Source: Cafeteria roenbergensis (taxonomy: Eukaryota; Sar; Bigyra; Bicosoecida; Cafeteriaceae). Taken from it: 64,000 nt of DNA. The notes beneath the pieces are model-generated. The model had not been told where the DNA came from. It saw nothing but the letters and a program-made list of their open reading frames with translations, and made no database searches. Position numbers and translations under genes: made by a program. The DNA lies in NCBI GenBank assembly GCA_008330645.1, contig VLTN01000032.1, forward strand, positions 1 through 64,000, in the 5' to 3' direction. Positions 21,701 through 33,700 of this stretch are shown one piece after another (positions within the stretch are counted from its first letter, which is position 1; the number at the start of each line of letters is the position of its first letter).

Positions 21701-24700
21701 CGCGACCGTCTGACGCGCCCCAAGGCGCGGACACCAGCGCCACAGAGGACCGCGCAGTGCCGGCCCCGTCGGCGCGCGCCCGCTGCGCTTGGGCCCTCTT
21801 TCGGGCTTGATCCGCCTCGCGGAAGGCCACAGCATCAAGGGCGGGGGGCAAGAGGGGCGGAACCAGCCCGGCGGTCTCCGGAAAGGCCAGCTCGAGGCTG
21901 TCCGCCAAGGCTCTGCCCGTGAAGGTTGGCGAGGTGCCGGAACCTGGCGGAGCGTCGCCGCCGTCGGCGCCCAGGATCGCAGCAGCTGCCGAAGGCAGGC
22001 CCACGCGCCGCTTGCTACGGGACTGGCGCCGGGAGGAGGACGCCGAAGAGGGCAGCGGGGGTGCCGGGGTGGTGGCTGGGGCCGCCTCCGCCGCAGCCGA
22101 AAAGGCGTGCGAGGAGCGGGCCAGGGCCTCCCGCTTGGAGCGATGCCGGTGGGATCCGTGCTGAGCGGCCTCGAGCGGGGCGGCGCCGTCTGACGCGAAC
22201 GCCACGGCCAGCGCCGCGGCGCGGAGCTGCGCGTTGGCAGGCAAGTCCGCGTTGTGGCTCGCCGCTCCCGCAGACGCATCAGCGGCCGAGGCGACTGCAG
22301 CCTCGCTCGCGCGGCTCTTGTTCGCCGGCGAGCGGCGAGACGCGAAGGCCCCGTCCTCGCCGGCGTAGGTCGGCGCGGACCCTGCCACCGCCACCTTCAG
22401 CTTGGCCGCGCAGGACCAGACCGCGCGCCGACTTGCCAGCGACAGGACGTTGGCCAGCGAGCGGAGGACGCTCGAGGGGAGCGTCGGGGTCGTGGTCGCC
22501 CCGCGGGGCACGAAGTGCGAGGCGGCCCCGGCCCCGCCGTGCGCCGCAGCGCCTTGGCCAACAGCGGCACCCTTGCCGTCGCCTGCGGCGCCGCCACCCG
22601 GCGCCAGCGCCCCGCCCCCGCCGCTGCTTGAGCCCGCCGCCGTGGCAAACGCCGCAGCAAACGGTGTCTGGGCTGAGGCCCCCCGGGAAGCGTCGAACGC
22701 GCAACCGGTGGAGAGGTCGACGATGAGCGCGTCGCTCGCGTTGCGGACGGCCAGGCTGACGGGGCCCGACCACCCCAGCAGGCAGGGCGTCGGGATGCCC
22801 AGGACAAATGCCATCTCGGGCGGGAGCACCGGCACGTACGGGCTGACCCACGATAGCGGGGACAGGGACAGCAGCAGCTCACAGGCGGGGGTGAGGAGGT
22901 GCGGGCGGCCAGTTGCCACCACGACGACCTGCCGCTCGCAGATGAGGGCGAACACGGCCTCGGCCAGGGCCTCGGGCCGTAGCCCAAGGAGTGCTGGGGC
23001 GACGGGGAGGTCGAGCCGGGAGAGGTGCTGCGGTGGCGGCCTGGCGATGACGATGTGCACGTCGCCGAGGGGCAGGCCGAGGGACGCGATTCCCGGTTGC
23101 GGGAGGGGCGCCGCTGCCACGTACGCCATGTACGCTGCCAGTGGCTGCCCGTGGTGCGCTCCACGGCGCTCGGCGGCGTCAATGCGGCGGAGCTGGCAGA
23201 GCACGGCTCGCTGGAATCCGAACAGCGGCAGGCGCGACACGGCGATGAGGGCTCGTGGCGCAAACACAGACGGCGACCCCTGCGCGTCTGGGGCTTCAGT
23301 CGGCGCTGCGGTGTGCTGGCGCGCCTGCGCAGCCGCTGCGGCCGCTGCCCCTGGGCCAAGCCCTGCCGTGCCGATCGCCCCGGCAAAGCCTGGCGCCCCA
23401 GACCCGTCTGGCGAGAGCCACGGCGGCAGGACAATGTCTGCGGGCACCGCAAGCGATGGCAGGGCGCGGGCCGACGCGGGGGGCGCGACCTGGCGCGAAC
23501 GAGGCAGCTGCATCGACGACGTGCGGCTTGGCGGCTGCGTTGCGGGCCCCGCCCGCGTCTGCTTGCCCAGCAGCGCAGAGGCGGAAGAGCTTGCGGCGCC
23601 AGGGGACTCGATGCGCGGCCGGGGACGGGAGGCTACGGGTGCGGTGCGCCTCAGCTGCGGGGGCGAGGCATGCGCGTCTCGCGGTTCCCCAACGGGCGGC
23701 GGCCCCGTCTGGACGGCCGGCGGCTTCGCAGCCACAGCGGCGGTATCCGAGCTCGCGCTCGAGTCTGCCTCGCTGTCCTCGTCTGGGGGCGCGAGGGATT
23801 CGCGGCTGGGGCTCCGAACCGCGCTCTCCGCTCGCCCGGGGCTCCCCGGCGAGTCCGCATTCGCAGAGGCCTGCCCAGAGAGCGATGGTGGCTCAAACGC
23901 CACAGCTGTGACGGGCCCGCCGAGCTCGCGCCGTGTGAGCTGGACGGGCGTGGTCCCCGTGTGCGCTTGGGCTGGCCGGCCTCCTGCAGAGGCAGACGCC
24001 GCACCAGGTGCTGATGAATCGCCTTCTCCCGCCTCGGCCGCCTCAGCAGCGCGCGATCTCGCGCTGACCGAGGCCGCGGCGCTCTGCTCACGACTGGGAG
24101 TTGCAGCGGGCGCGCCTACCGACGCCTTGCCGGAGTCCGCAAAGCCCACTGCATCCTCGTCCACGTAGCCCCCGTCGTCGCCGATGTCGTGGGCTGCGCC
24201 GTCCGATGAAGCGTCGACGTCGTCCTCATCGTAGTCGCCCACGGAGCCAGCGCTCTCGCCATCGACTTCGCCGCCTGGGTCGTCGCTGCTCTCCGTCGCG
24301 GAGCTGCCCGTCGCGTCCGCTGTTGCGAAGAGGGACACGACCACAGCTGGGTGCACCCGCTCCCAGCTGACCAGCGCGGTGCAGTAGAACACGGTCCCGT
24401 CCTGCTGCGTAAGCACGTACGCAAGGGCGCGGTCGGGGCGCCAGCGCAGCGACAGAGTGACGCCCTCTGGGAACGCAAACGCCTCCACATTGGGCGGCAG
24501 CGGCGCATTCGGCAGCTCCCGCGACGGCACCCGCGCTGTGATGCGGGTCGTGAAGGGCAGCGACTCCGGCGAGGGCGACGTCGCGACGGCCCCGGCGCTG
24601 CGCAGGCTCCCAATGGAGACGGCAACGATGTAGTCCAGGCAGCGCGACGAGGGGGCGGTCGCGTCCACCAGCGCGCCAGGCGGCAGGCCGCTCGGGTCCA

Positions 24701-27700
24701 GGCCGCCCGCGGAACCGGCTTGCCCGGCGTGGCCTTGGGAGCGCCGCTTGGTGTGGCGATCGGCCTGCTTGGCGCGGGCCTCGCGCGCCTCGCGCACCAT
24801 ATCCAGCGCCAAGTCCACGTCGGCGGGCCGCATTCCAGCAGCGGTGGCGTCGATCGCGAGCCGACGCGTTGATGCCTCGGACACAGACGCGCCTGCCAGG
24901 GAGCTTGACGCGAAGCTCGCGCCCTCTCCGCGCCCGGCGTCCTCACCGCGGGATGGGGACCTCTGCCCGGAGAGCGAGACGTGGCTCTGCGCCGCGCTAC
25001 GGTCGCTGCGGCTGCGTCGGTGGTGCCTTGCCCGGCCCTCCTCTTGCGATGGCCCTGACATGAGAGCGTCTGCAAGCGACCGACGGGACGCGGAGCCGGC
25101 AGAGCCGATCGCGGCCCAGCCTGTCCCACCTGAAACCCCCGTGGATGGTGTCATGCCCCTGCTTGACCGTTGCGCGGACTGGCGAATGGCGTGAGCGCGG
25201 TCGCCATCGCGGCCCTTTGCGGTCCCCCCGGCCTTGCCGGACGGGTCCGGCACCCTCAAGCCCGGTGACTCGTTCGCGCGCCGGGCAGTCTGGTGCCGCG
25301 ACCCAAATAGCGACGCGGGAGCTGACGGCGAAGCCTGGTCGTGCGGCGCCACGGGAGTGGTGGGGAAGCCTCCGAGACCGCCCGCGCCCACGCCGAGCAT
25401 GAAGGACGGCTCCGCCGCCTCCTCAATGCTGTCCACGCCGGTCAGCCAGGGGTCCTGGCTGGGCGACAGGGGGCGCGGCAAAGCGTGCAGTCCTGACGGC
25501 CTCGGCTTCCACGTGCGGCTGCCCGACGCGTCTGCCTCGCTGCGGCTGGGGCTGACTGCGCTGCGCGGAGAGGCGCCGCTCCAGGCGCTGCTGTGCTGCT
25601 CGGCCTTGGATAGTAGCGAGCTTCCCGGTCGCTGGCCCAAGGCGTCGGAGGCAGCAGAGCGGGCGCTCGGCTGGACGTCCAGCAACGCGGTGTCTCGCCC
25701 TGCAAGGGCCGCCAGCGAGCTGGCATTGGACAAGTTGCGAGGCAAGCTCTCGCCTCGCTGCTTGAGCGGGCGGAACGCAGCGCTCGGCCCAGTGACGGTG
25801 TCGAGACCAGTGAGGTCCACAGGGCAGTCGACAACGGCAACGTCGCAGTCGTCGCTGCCCCCCAGGTCATCGCTGGACGCGCTGTCGCTCACTCCGCTGC
25901 CTGCAGCGGGCGCCTCGCTCTGCCCAGCGACTCCTGCGGTCAATGGGCCGCGATTGGCGGCAGCAGCCGCGGAGGTGGACACAGGCAGCCTGGCTGGGGG
26001 CCTGGGCGTTCGACGCGGTTCCGCCTCTGCGCGCCGCGAGGCTCCCTCGGGGGGGCGCGCCGCGGACCGAGCCGGCGCAAGGGGCGAGCCCATGCGGGCG
26101 CCCTGAACACGCTGCTGGTGCTCGTGCTGGGTGCGCTGAGGCAGCGCGCCAAGCAGCTGAGGCCGGTCCGCATCCCAAGGAGAAGCGCCGCCTGCCGCCT
26201 GCCGGACGCCTGACAGGGGCTGGTCAGGCGGCAGGTGCAGCGGCGAGGGGCGCTGCCGCGTGGAGCTCCTGCCGCCGCTGCCACTTCCCGCAGAATCGGG
26301 CCGCGCCGCAGACCCTGCGGCCGGCCATGGCCCTGTCTGGCCGTGGTGCAGCAGTCCCGTTCGCTTCGCGACGCCTAGGTCGCGCAGCAGGCGCAGCAAG
26401 CGCTCTGGCCGGCGCACCGCGAGCCAAAGTGCCAGATCGCAAACGCCGTGGCCGTCGAGGAACCGCACCGCCGGCCCCGGAGCAAAGTTGTCAGTCATCC
26501 AGGTGAACATGTGCGGCCCGATTCGCTTGCTCTGGCCGTGGCCGAGCTGCAGCGGCCGCAGCGACGGCTCCTCCAGGGTGCCCGCGCCGCGGAAGTCTAG
26601 CTCGCGCGCGGCTCGCAGCAGTGACAGCCGGGCCGCCGGCCGCAGGCCGCAGCAGGTCGCCAGGCGGTTGCGCACGGCCGCCGCATCGACGGCCTGGGGG
26701 CTTGCCAGCCCCGACCCAGGGTGCTGACGGTTCACAGGGCTCACCCCGGCGCTCCATGGCGGGCTGCTCGCGAACGGGCCGGCGTCGGTTTCGTCCGCTG
26801 CAGCGTCAGCGCCGGAACTGCCGCGACCAGCAGCAGCCGAGGGCGAAGCCGAGCCGGCGTCTGGCACGGGGCCGACGGACGTTGCTGACATGACGTCGGC
26901 CCGAACCGCGGCGAAGGCCGTGGCCCACTCCGCCGCCGCGTCCTGCCCTGCTGTGGACGCGAGCGACACCGGGTCCGCCTCCGCAGGCGGCTCCGGCGCC
27001 GGGACGCGGAGAGTGAGCGCCGGGTGGGGCGGAGCGCCGTGAACCAGGGCCGAGGGGGGCAGAGCTGACGAGCAGGCTGCCACCACCCGCAGGCGCACAA
27101 AGAGGGCAGCTGAAACCACACCGGAGAGCTCGTGAAAGGGCTCCAGCTCTGGGCCCCCCGCTGCTCTGCCAGTCTGGCCGCTCGAAAGCAGGCCGTCAGC
27201 GACAGCGGCCGCCGGGTCGCGGCGCGCCCGGCTGGCAGGGCCAGCAGCCCGTGGCGGGGTGACTCTGTCCCGCGGCCGGGCAAGCCGCCGTTGCGCCTGG
27301 GCGACAGGCGGAACACTGCTCGAGGCTGGGCGGCCCCCGCTGCTGAGCGCCTGAGAGCAGAGCTGCCTTGCCGCCCGGAGCGCGCACACGGCCACGGCGG
27401 CCGGCAACACCGGGACGCGCCGCACCACCCTGGCCACGCGAGTTTGCGAAAGTCGCCTGGATTCGGCGAGAGAGCGCCTCGACGGCACGAATGCAATTTC
27501 CACCGGAGCCATCGCCAGCGCGCGCAAGACGAGCCCTCGGACGAGGAGCTGCTGCGCCTCGAGCCATGTCGGCGACAGCCGGAGGCACCGAGCTGCGGCG
27601 GCGCAGGCCTCTGCAAGGAGGGTGTCTGCACGGCCCATGGCCTCGCGCCAGCTGCGAACGGAGAGCCGCTCCGGGGGCACTCGGAGGCGCCGGGATCGCG

Positions 27701-30700
27701 TGGCGGTTCTCGTGGCAGCGATGGAGCTGTTGTGCCTGCCCTCCACGCCCAAGGCGGCCCCAGAAGCCGAGGCGCCATCGTAAAAGTCGCCCGTCGACGC
27801 TGCGTCCCCGCCGGCAACCGAGCCGCCCCCGTCGTTCCCGGCCTCCTCTCTGCCTATGCCCGCCATCGTCGTTGCGAGCGCGCCAACGTCGTGCCCCGCG
27901 GCAAGCACTGTCCATTCCACGCGCTCAGCCACGAGCATTCCCTCCGCCAGCAGCAGGCGGGCGCGCTGGAGCTCAACCAGCGCGACAGCCGAAGTGATCA
28001 CGGGGCTGCTGCTGCTGCCCGCAGAGCACGCGGCGAGCGCGAGGCCGCGCTGGCCGCCACGAGCGGCAGCGGCTTCCAAGCCGCTGCGGCCGGAGGCTGC
28101 GTCTTCCTGGAGTCGGCCAGCCGACGGCTCCGGATCGTGTGGCAGCAGCAGCCACACCCCCGCCGGCCCTGCCACGTGGTCCAGCGGCGACGCCATCGCG
28201 GCCGCCCGGGCAGCCTCGCTGGCCGCTGCGGCTGCTGCGGGGGAAGGAGCGCCGCGCCCCCCCGCCTCGCCGCTCGCCCGCCCATCGGCGCCACTGGGCG
28301 CGGCGGCGGCCTCGTGGCGCGACGGCGCCAGAGTCCAGCGTCTCGTCTCGCCGGCACCGTCGGGCTTCCCAGCACTGGGTGTGCCCGACCACAGTGCAGC
28401 GTGGCTTTGCGCCGCCCACCAGTCGCTCGCGCCCAGCACCACGGGCCGAATTGGCACCGGGACTCCGTCGTCGCGCTGGCCGATCAGCGGAACGCCCGCC
28501 AGGCGCACCAGCGTCGCTGCCGCGGGCTCCACGGCCCAGGAGAAGGACTTGGCTGCGGAGGAGCGCAGTTCCTCCCGCGCCGCGCGCAGCGCGTCAGCGG
28601 CTTCGCGAAGCTGGTCTTGGACGAGGTCCGCGTCCACGTCGGCGCGTCTGCGAAAGAGGTCGTGCCGAGCCGCGTGCATGGCGCTGGCCAGCAGCGCCGC
28701 TGGGGTCGCGTCCGGAAGGTGCCCCAGACCGCCCCAGCGGCGGGCCGGGTGGGACTGCGCCGAGGACGACTCGCTGGCTCCAGAGCCAGCGTGGGCCTCG
28801 TCCTGGCCAGGGACGCCATGGCCGAAGCGCTGACCGCTCGAAGCCGCTCCTCGGACACCGAGAGACGAAGGCCCGCGAGCAGGCGGTGCTCCCTCCGCCG
28901 TCGCATGGCCTCCCGCCCGAGCGCCTTGCGCAACCGTGCGGCGGCGTGCCGACGCTGCGAGCGCTGGCTGCTCGCCTAGCGACGCCTCTTCGCCCAGCTC
29001 CGCCTCCATCCGCCCCGCAATGCCCGCCAGATCGGACTCCTCCCCGCCGCTCGAGTCGTCGCCGTCATCGGCAACGAGCGTGCCTTTGCTCGTCCGCCGG
29101 GCGGTCCTAGCGGCAGCTCGCTCGATGGCAAGGACCGTGAGAAAGTCCTGCTCGTCCTGGGTCCTGCCCGGCACTCCCTCTACCGACTCGCGCAGCCGCA
29201 CAGCCCGCTCAAGCAGAGGCTCGCACAGCCGGAGCGCAGCCGCAGCCGTTCGGTGAGCCCCGCCTGTCACATGCCTCAGCCAGGCGGCAGCCGACTGAGG
29301 CGTCTGCTGGACTGCATCGCCTCGCAGGGCGTCGATGCTGATGCCCGCTGGCGCCCGGCTGGCCGAGGCGCTGACGGTGCTCGCCGTGCCGAGCTCTGGC
29401 GCAGGGACCTTGCTCGCACCAGCGCCTCTGTGGGCGCTGAGCGGCGGTGCTGGGCCCAGCAGCGCGTTGCTCATTTCCCGGCGAGAAGTCAAGTCGCCAA
29501 GGCTGGCGCCTGCCGACTCTGCTGACGACGCGACTATGAGGACGCCAGCTCGCAGCGCATACTCGCGCTGCGTGCCGCAGAGCGGAAAGGTGGCCGCAGC
29601 AACGGACTCTGCCGCGCTCGGTGCCGAGAGGGGCTGCTCGTCAGCGGACTTGCGCGACGGTTTGGCAGCCCGAGCGGGGAGCGCGCCGAGAGCGGCAGCG
29701 CTGCCAGGGTCAGAGGACACCCCCAGCCGCGGCTGCTCCACGGGGGAGTTGGGCTCGTCGCCGTCAACAAACCGCGCGTGGTGCGCAGCGCGCTGCCTCC
29801 CAACCCGGGCCGGCAGCGTCACGGCGCCCGGCACGGCTGCCTGAGAGCTCGTCTCGAGTCGCCGTCCGGTGAGCAGCGGCGGGGTGCGGGCCGGAGCAGC
29901 GTCGCCGAGGGGCTCTGTGCCGGAGCGCCTGTGCCTCGCCTGGCCCTGGCGGAGGAGGCTCGGGTGGGCCTCTGCTCCGGCAGCAGCTCCCACCGCCGAG
30001 GGAGACGGCACAAACAGCCGAGGGTCCGATTGGTGGCTCTCTGCGGCGGCGACGCGCCGCTGCCCGGCCTCGGGCGTGGGCGTTGCTGTTCGCCGGGAGC
30101 GCGACGCGTCGCTGCGGCTGCCCGCCGACGACGGAGCTGCAGCCCCAAAGACCGCGGACTGTCGCGACATGCCAGCAGCGGTTCCGCCGTGGCTCAGCGC
30201 GTTGGCCGATAGGGAGGCAGTCCACAGCGACGAGGGCGGCCTGTCGGGGGTCGGGCTGCGGTGCTCCCGCGCCCAAGGCACGGATATAGACGCGTCGCCG
30301 AAGCGGTGCCCGGTGTCAGAGAGGGCGGACGACTCGGGGGGCAAGGGGGGCGCGTCGCCGCGGAAACGCACGTCCGACTCCCACGCGCCCGCCCCGAGGT
30401 GGGGCGGCGCAAAGTCGGGCACCGGCTGCTGCTCTTGATGCAGGCGCAGATGCTGCGGCCGCGGGGAGCGGGGCGACGAGCCCGTGGGCGTTGTGGAGCC
30501 CGACGCGGAGGAGTCGCTCAGACACACCACGGCATTGCCTTTGGCCAGGATGATGGCGCGTGGGCGCTGCGCTGGCCGATCGCGGGCGCTCCCAACAACG
30601 GCGACGCCAGAGCTTGAGCCTGCCGAGGCGGGGTTCGCCTCCAGGCTGAGCGCGGACGGCTGGCGAGACAAGCGGCCCCTGGGCGAGGCCGAGCCTGACC

Positions 30701-33700
30701 GACGCCCCGACAGCTGCGGCGACATGGGTGACATGGGCGGCGAGCTGACCTGGATGCCCAAGCGCGATGCGGGAACGCGGCGGGGGGAGGCGCGCTGCCG
30801 GGGCGAGTCGGCCGGCACTCGCAGGCGCGTCACCGGGCTCATCGGCTTGCCATGCTCTGTGGCCCGAGGCGACTCCGACGGCGACCACAGGCCAGATGCG
30901 TCAACGTCGACAGGAGACGAGGCGGCGCGCGGTCGGACAGGCGAGGAGAGCGGGGAGGGGGCCCGCCACGCCCTTGGCGAGCGCGCGCCGGCCGTTGGCG
31001 AGAGCATCGGCGAGCGGACCTGCGCTGCGGCCAGACGCTCCGTCCTCGAGGGGCGCACGGGGCTTGCGCTGCGGCTGTCCGCGCGACTGTGCAGGGGCGG
31101 CCGGGTTGCTTGCGCCTGTCCTGGGCCTCTTTCACGGCGCGCAGCGGACGGCTGTGATGACGCCTCCGCAGTACCCGTCCGACGGGCTGAAGAATCCTTC
31201 CGCGGCGAGGGAGCTCGCGCCTCTGCGGGCTGCTCGCGAGCCTGCTCCAGTGCCAAGAGAGCAATGCGCGCGTCGCTTGTGCACGCGAATGCCGTGACCC
31301 CCGTCGCCAGGCATGCCTGCGCCACTGCATCGGAGGCCAGATCGGCAGCTTCGCTCAGCCGCTGCGTGGCCGTTGCGCCCACCTCCACGAACTCGGAGGC
31401 CGACCATGCCGCGCGCTGCGCCATGCGGTCGACGCAAGCAAGCGCCCACAGGGCAGCATGCCGGCACCGAGCCTCCCCTCCCGACGAGGCTGCGGCCGGC
31501 GCCAGCCAGAGCGTCGCCCAGACCGAGGCCAGCGCCAGCGCAAAGGATGCTGCGTCGGCATCAATGACAGCGTCCCACAGCCCTCCCGAGCGCGCTGCGC
31601 TCCCGCCCGCTGCCGAGCCGCCGTGCTCGGCTGAGGTCGGCAGCGTGGCCACTCCCTCCCTCGCTCCGGCGACTAGGGCATGCACTCGTTCCGCTTCCAC
31701 CGTTGCTGACAAACACTGCTGCCACACGGCTGCGGGAAGCACCCCTTGCGCCGCTGCCGCCCGGCCGGCATCGCTGCACCCGTCGCGCGGCAGAATGCCA
31801 GGGGCTGCCTCCGGCCCTGACTGCCAAGTGCCGTCGCTCCTCCGCGTGGCTGCGTCGGCCGGAAGGCGGTCCGGGGACAGCGCGTTTGCGGCTCCCAGTG
31901 CCGCCAGCGCGCAAAGCGCATCGCTGCATGCCAGACGCCGCTCCTCTGAGGCGGCCTCGCGCCGCTGCCTGCCCCCAGCAGCCCTGGCCGCCTTGAGGAA
32001 GCGCAGGGCTTCCAGCAGCAGGCCGTGCAACGGCGCCTTGAGGGCGGACACTGCGGCGGCAAGCTCTCCGTCGTCGCGCAGAATGTGGTCCATTTCAGCC
32101 ATGGACCGCTCGCTGTCCTCAACTGGGGGCAGCAGCCCTGATGGCTCCATCGGTGGCGCAACTGGCGAGCGCCTGCCCCAGGCAGCGTTCGGCACGCCAG
32201 AAGCAGCCAGCACGCGCGCCTGGGTGGGACCGAGGGCCAGCGTGGCCTGGCCAAGCGCGAGCCAAACGCGGGGCGGCGCTCCTGGGAGCACGCCGAACTG
32301 CAGCAGGCACAGCCATGCCGCGCTGGCGGAACGCAGCGCCGGCGCGGGGACGGTGCCTCGCAGCGGCTGGGTGGCAGGCTGCGCTGTGGCGCCAGCAAGC
32401 ACTGCCGAGGCGGCGGCCGATGCCTCCCGCTGCGCAAGCAGCGTCGCAAGGACCCCGGTCGCCGACACGGCCAGCGCCACCTCTGCCGTGCCGGCCACGA
32501 CCGCCCCAGCGTGCTCCCCGCCGGCCCCAGCAGCGCCGTGCTTCCGCGGCTTCGGCTTGCCCCGCGCGGCGCCGCTCCTGCCACGCGCCGGGCGTTCCTC
32601 GTCGCGGGCAGGCCGCCGCCTCCGGCGCGGGCCCAAGACCCAACCAGCCGCCCGCCGCCACTGCCGCAGAATCGCCGCCGCCGACACGACCGCGCCCCCG
32701 CCGACAAGGAGGGGCAAGCGCCCCTCAGCGCTGGCTGCCGCGGCGGGAGACGCCGCGTGGCTCCTGGGGAGAGAGGGCCGGGAGCGGTGGCGCGAGACGG
32801 GAGGCGACGCCGCGCCGCCCGCGCGGGAAGGCGGCGCCAGCAGGGCCGGACCGGCGGCGACGGCAATGTCCGCGACGGTCAGAGCTGGGCACTCCCAGGT
32901 GCGGGCAAGGCCGCCGGCCGGGGTTGAGCCCAGCTCAGGCCAGGCGCTGTGGCCACGGCTGGCCGCCAGCGCGGTTGCCGTCTGCAGGAGCGCGACGAAC
33001 GCTGCTGCTGCTCCCTGGACCGACGTCAGCCTACGCAGCACCGCCCCGCCAGCAGCAAGCGCTGCTGGCCGCGCGCCTGCGACCAGGTGACTGTCGCCAC
33101 GCCCCCGCGGTCGCCGGTCGCCGCTCGGCCCTGAGGTGCCTGTCACTGCCGGGCCAAGAAGCCCAGAGGCGGCTCCACCATCGCGCAGAGCTGCGTCCAC
33201 GTCGACTTCCCATCGACGGGGCTCATCCCCGGCGGCCAGAACGTCGGGGGCCGTGCCATTGAGCACGAGCGGGGCTGCGGCGGCTGCGGCGCCGGCAGCG
33301 GCGGCGGCTGCGGCGGCGCTGTCGTCATCTGACTCTGCTGCGCAGCCCTGCAGCTTGTCTGTGGCGGTGTGAGCATTCCGCGCGGTGCGGCCGTCGTCGG
33401 TTGCCCTCGTGGCGCGCTGTGCGTGCGACACGGCCGAAGCCCAGGGGCCCGCTGGGCGTGAAACCGCCGCGTGCGCCGCTGCCTCAGGAAAGATGAAGCA
33501 AGCAGGCCTCCGGGTGCCACCCCTCGCCGACCGGTTCCAGAGCAGGAGCTGCGCCCGCCGGCTCCACGCCCCTTGGAGGGGAGCGACGCAGGCCCTCCGA
33601 GCCCCTGCGGCGCTCGACGCCGGCGGCTGCCTCGGGTGCGCCCCGCTCCCCCGATCCACCACGCTGGTGGAATAGTGGGGCAACGTGGGAGGGGACACGC

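Noticed and set aside
22402-24168. 588-codon open frame on the plus strand
   Set aside because: Antisense to the DENN module itself, whose uDENN/cDENN motifs lie on the minus strand.
30484-33090. 868-codon open frame on the plus strand
   Set aside because: Antisense to the giant DENN gene. GC-rich codon bias leaves the complementary frame open; the translation has no family motif and is Arg/Ala/Ser filler.
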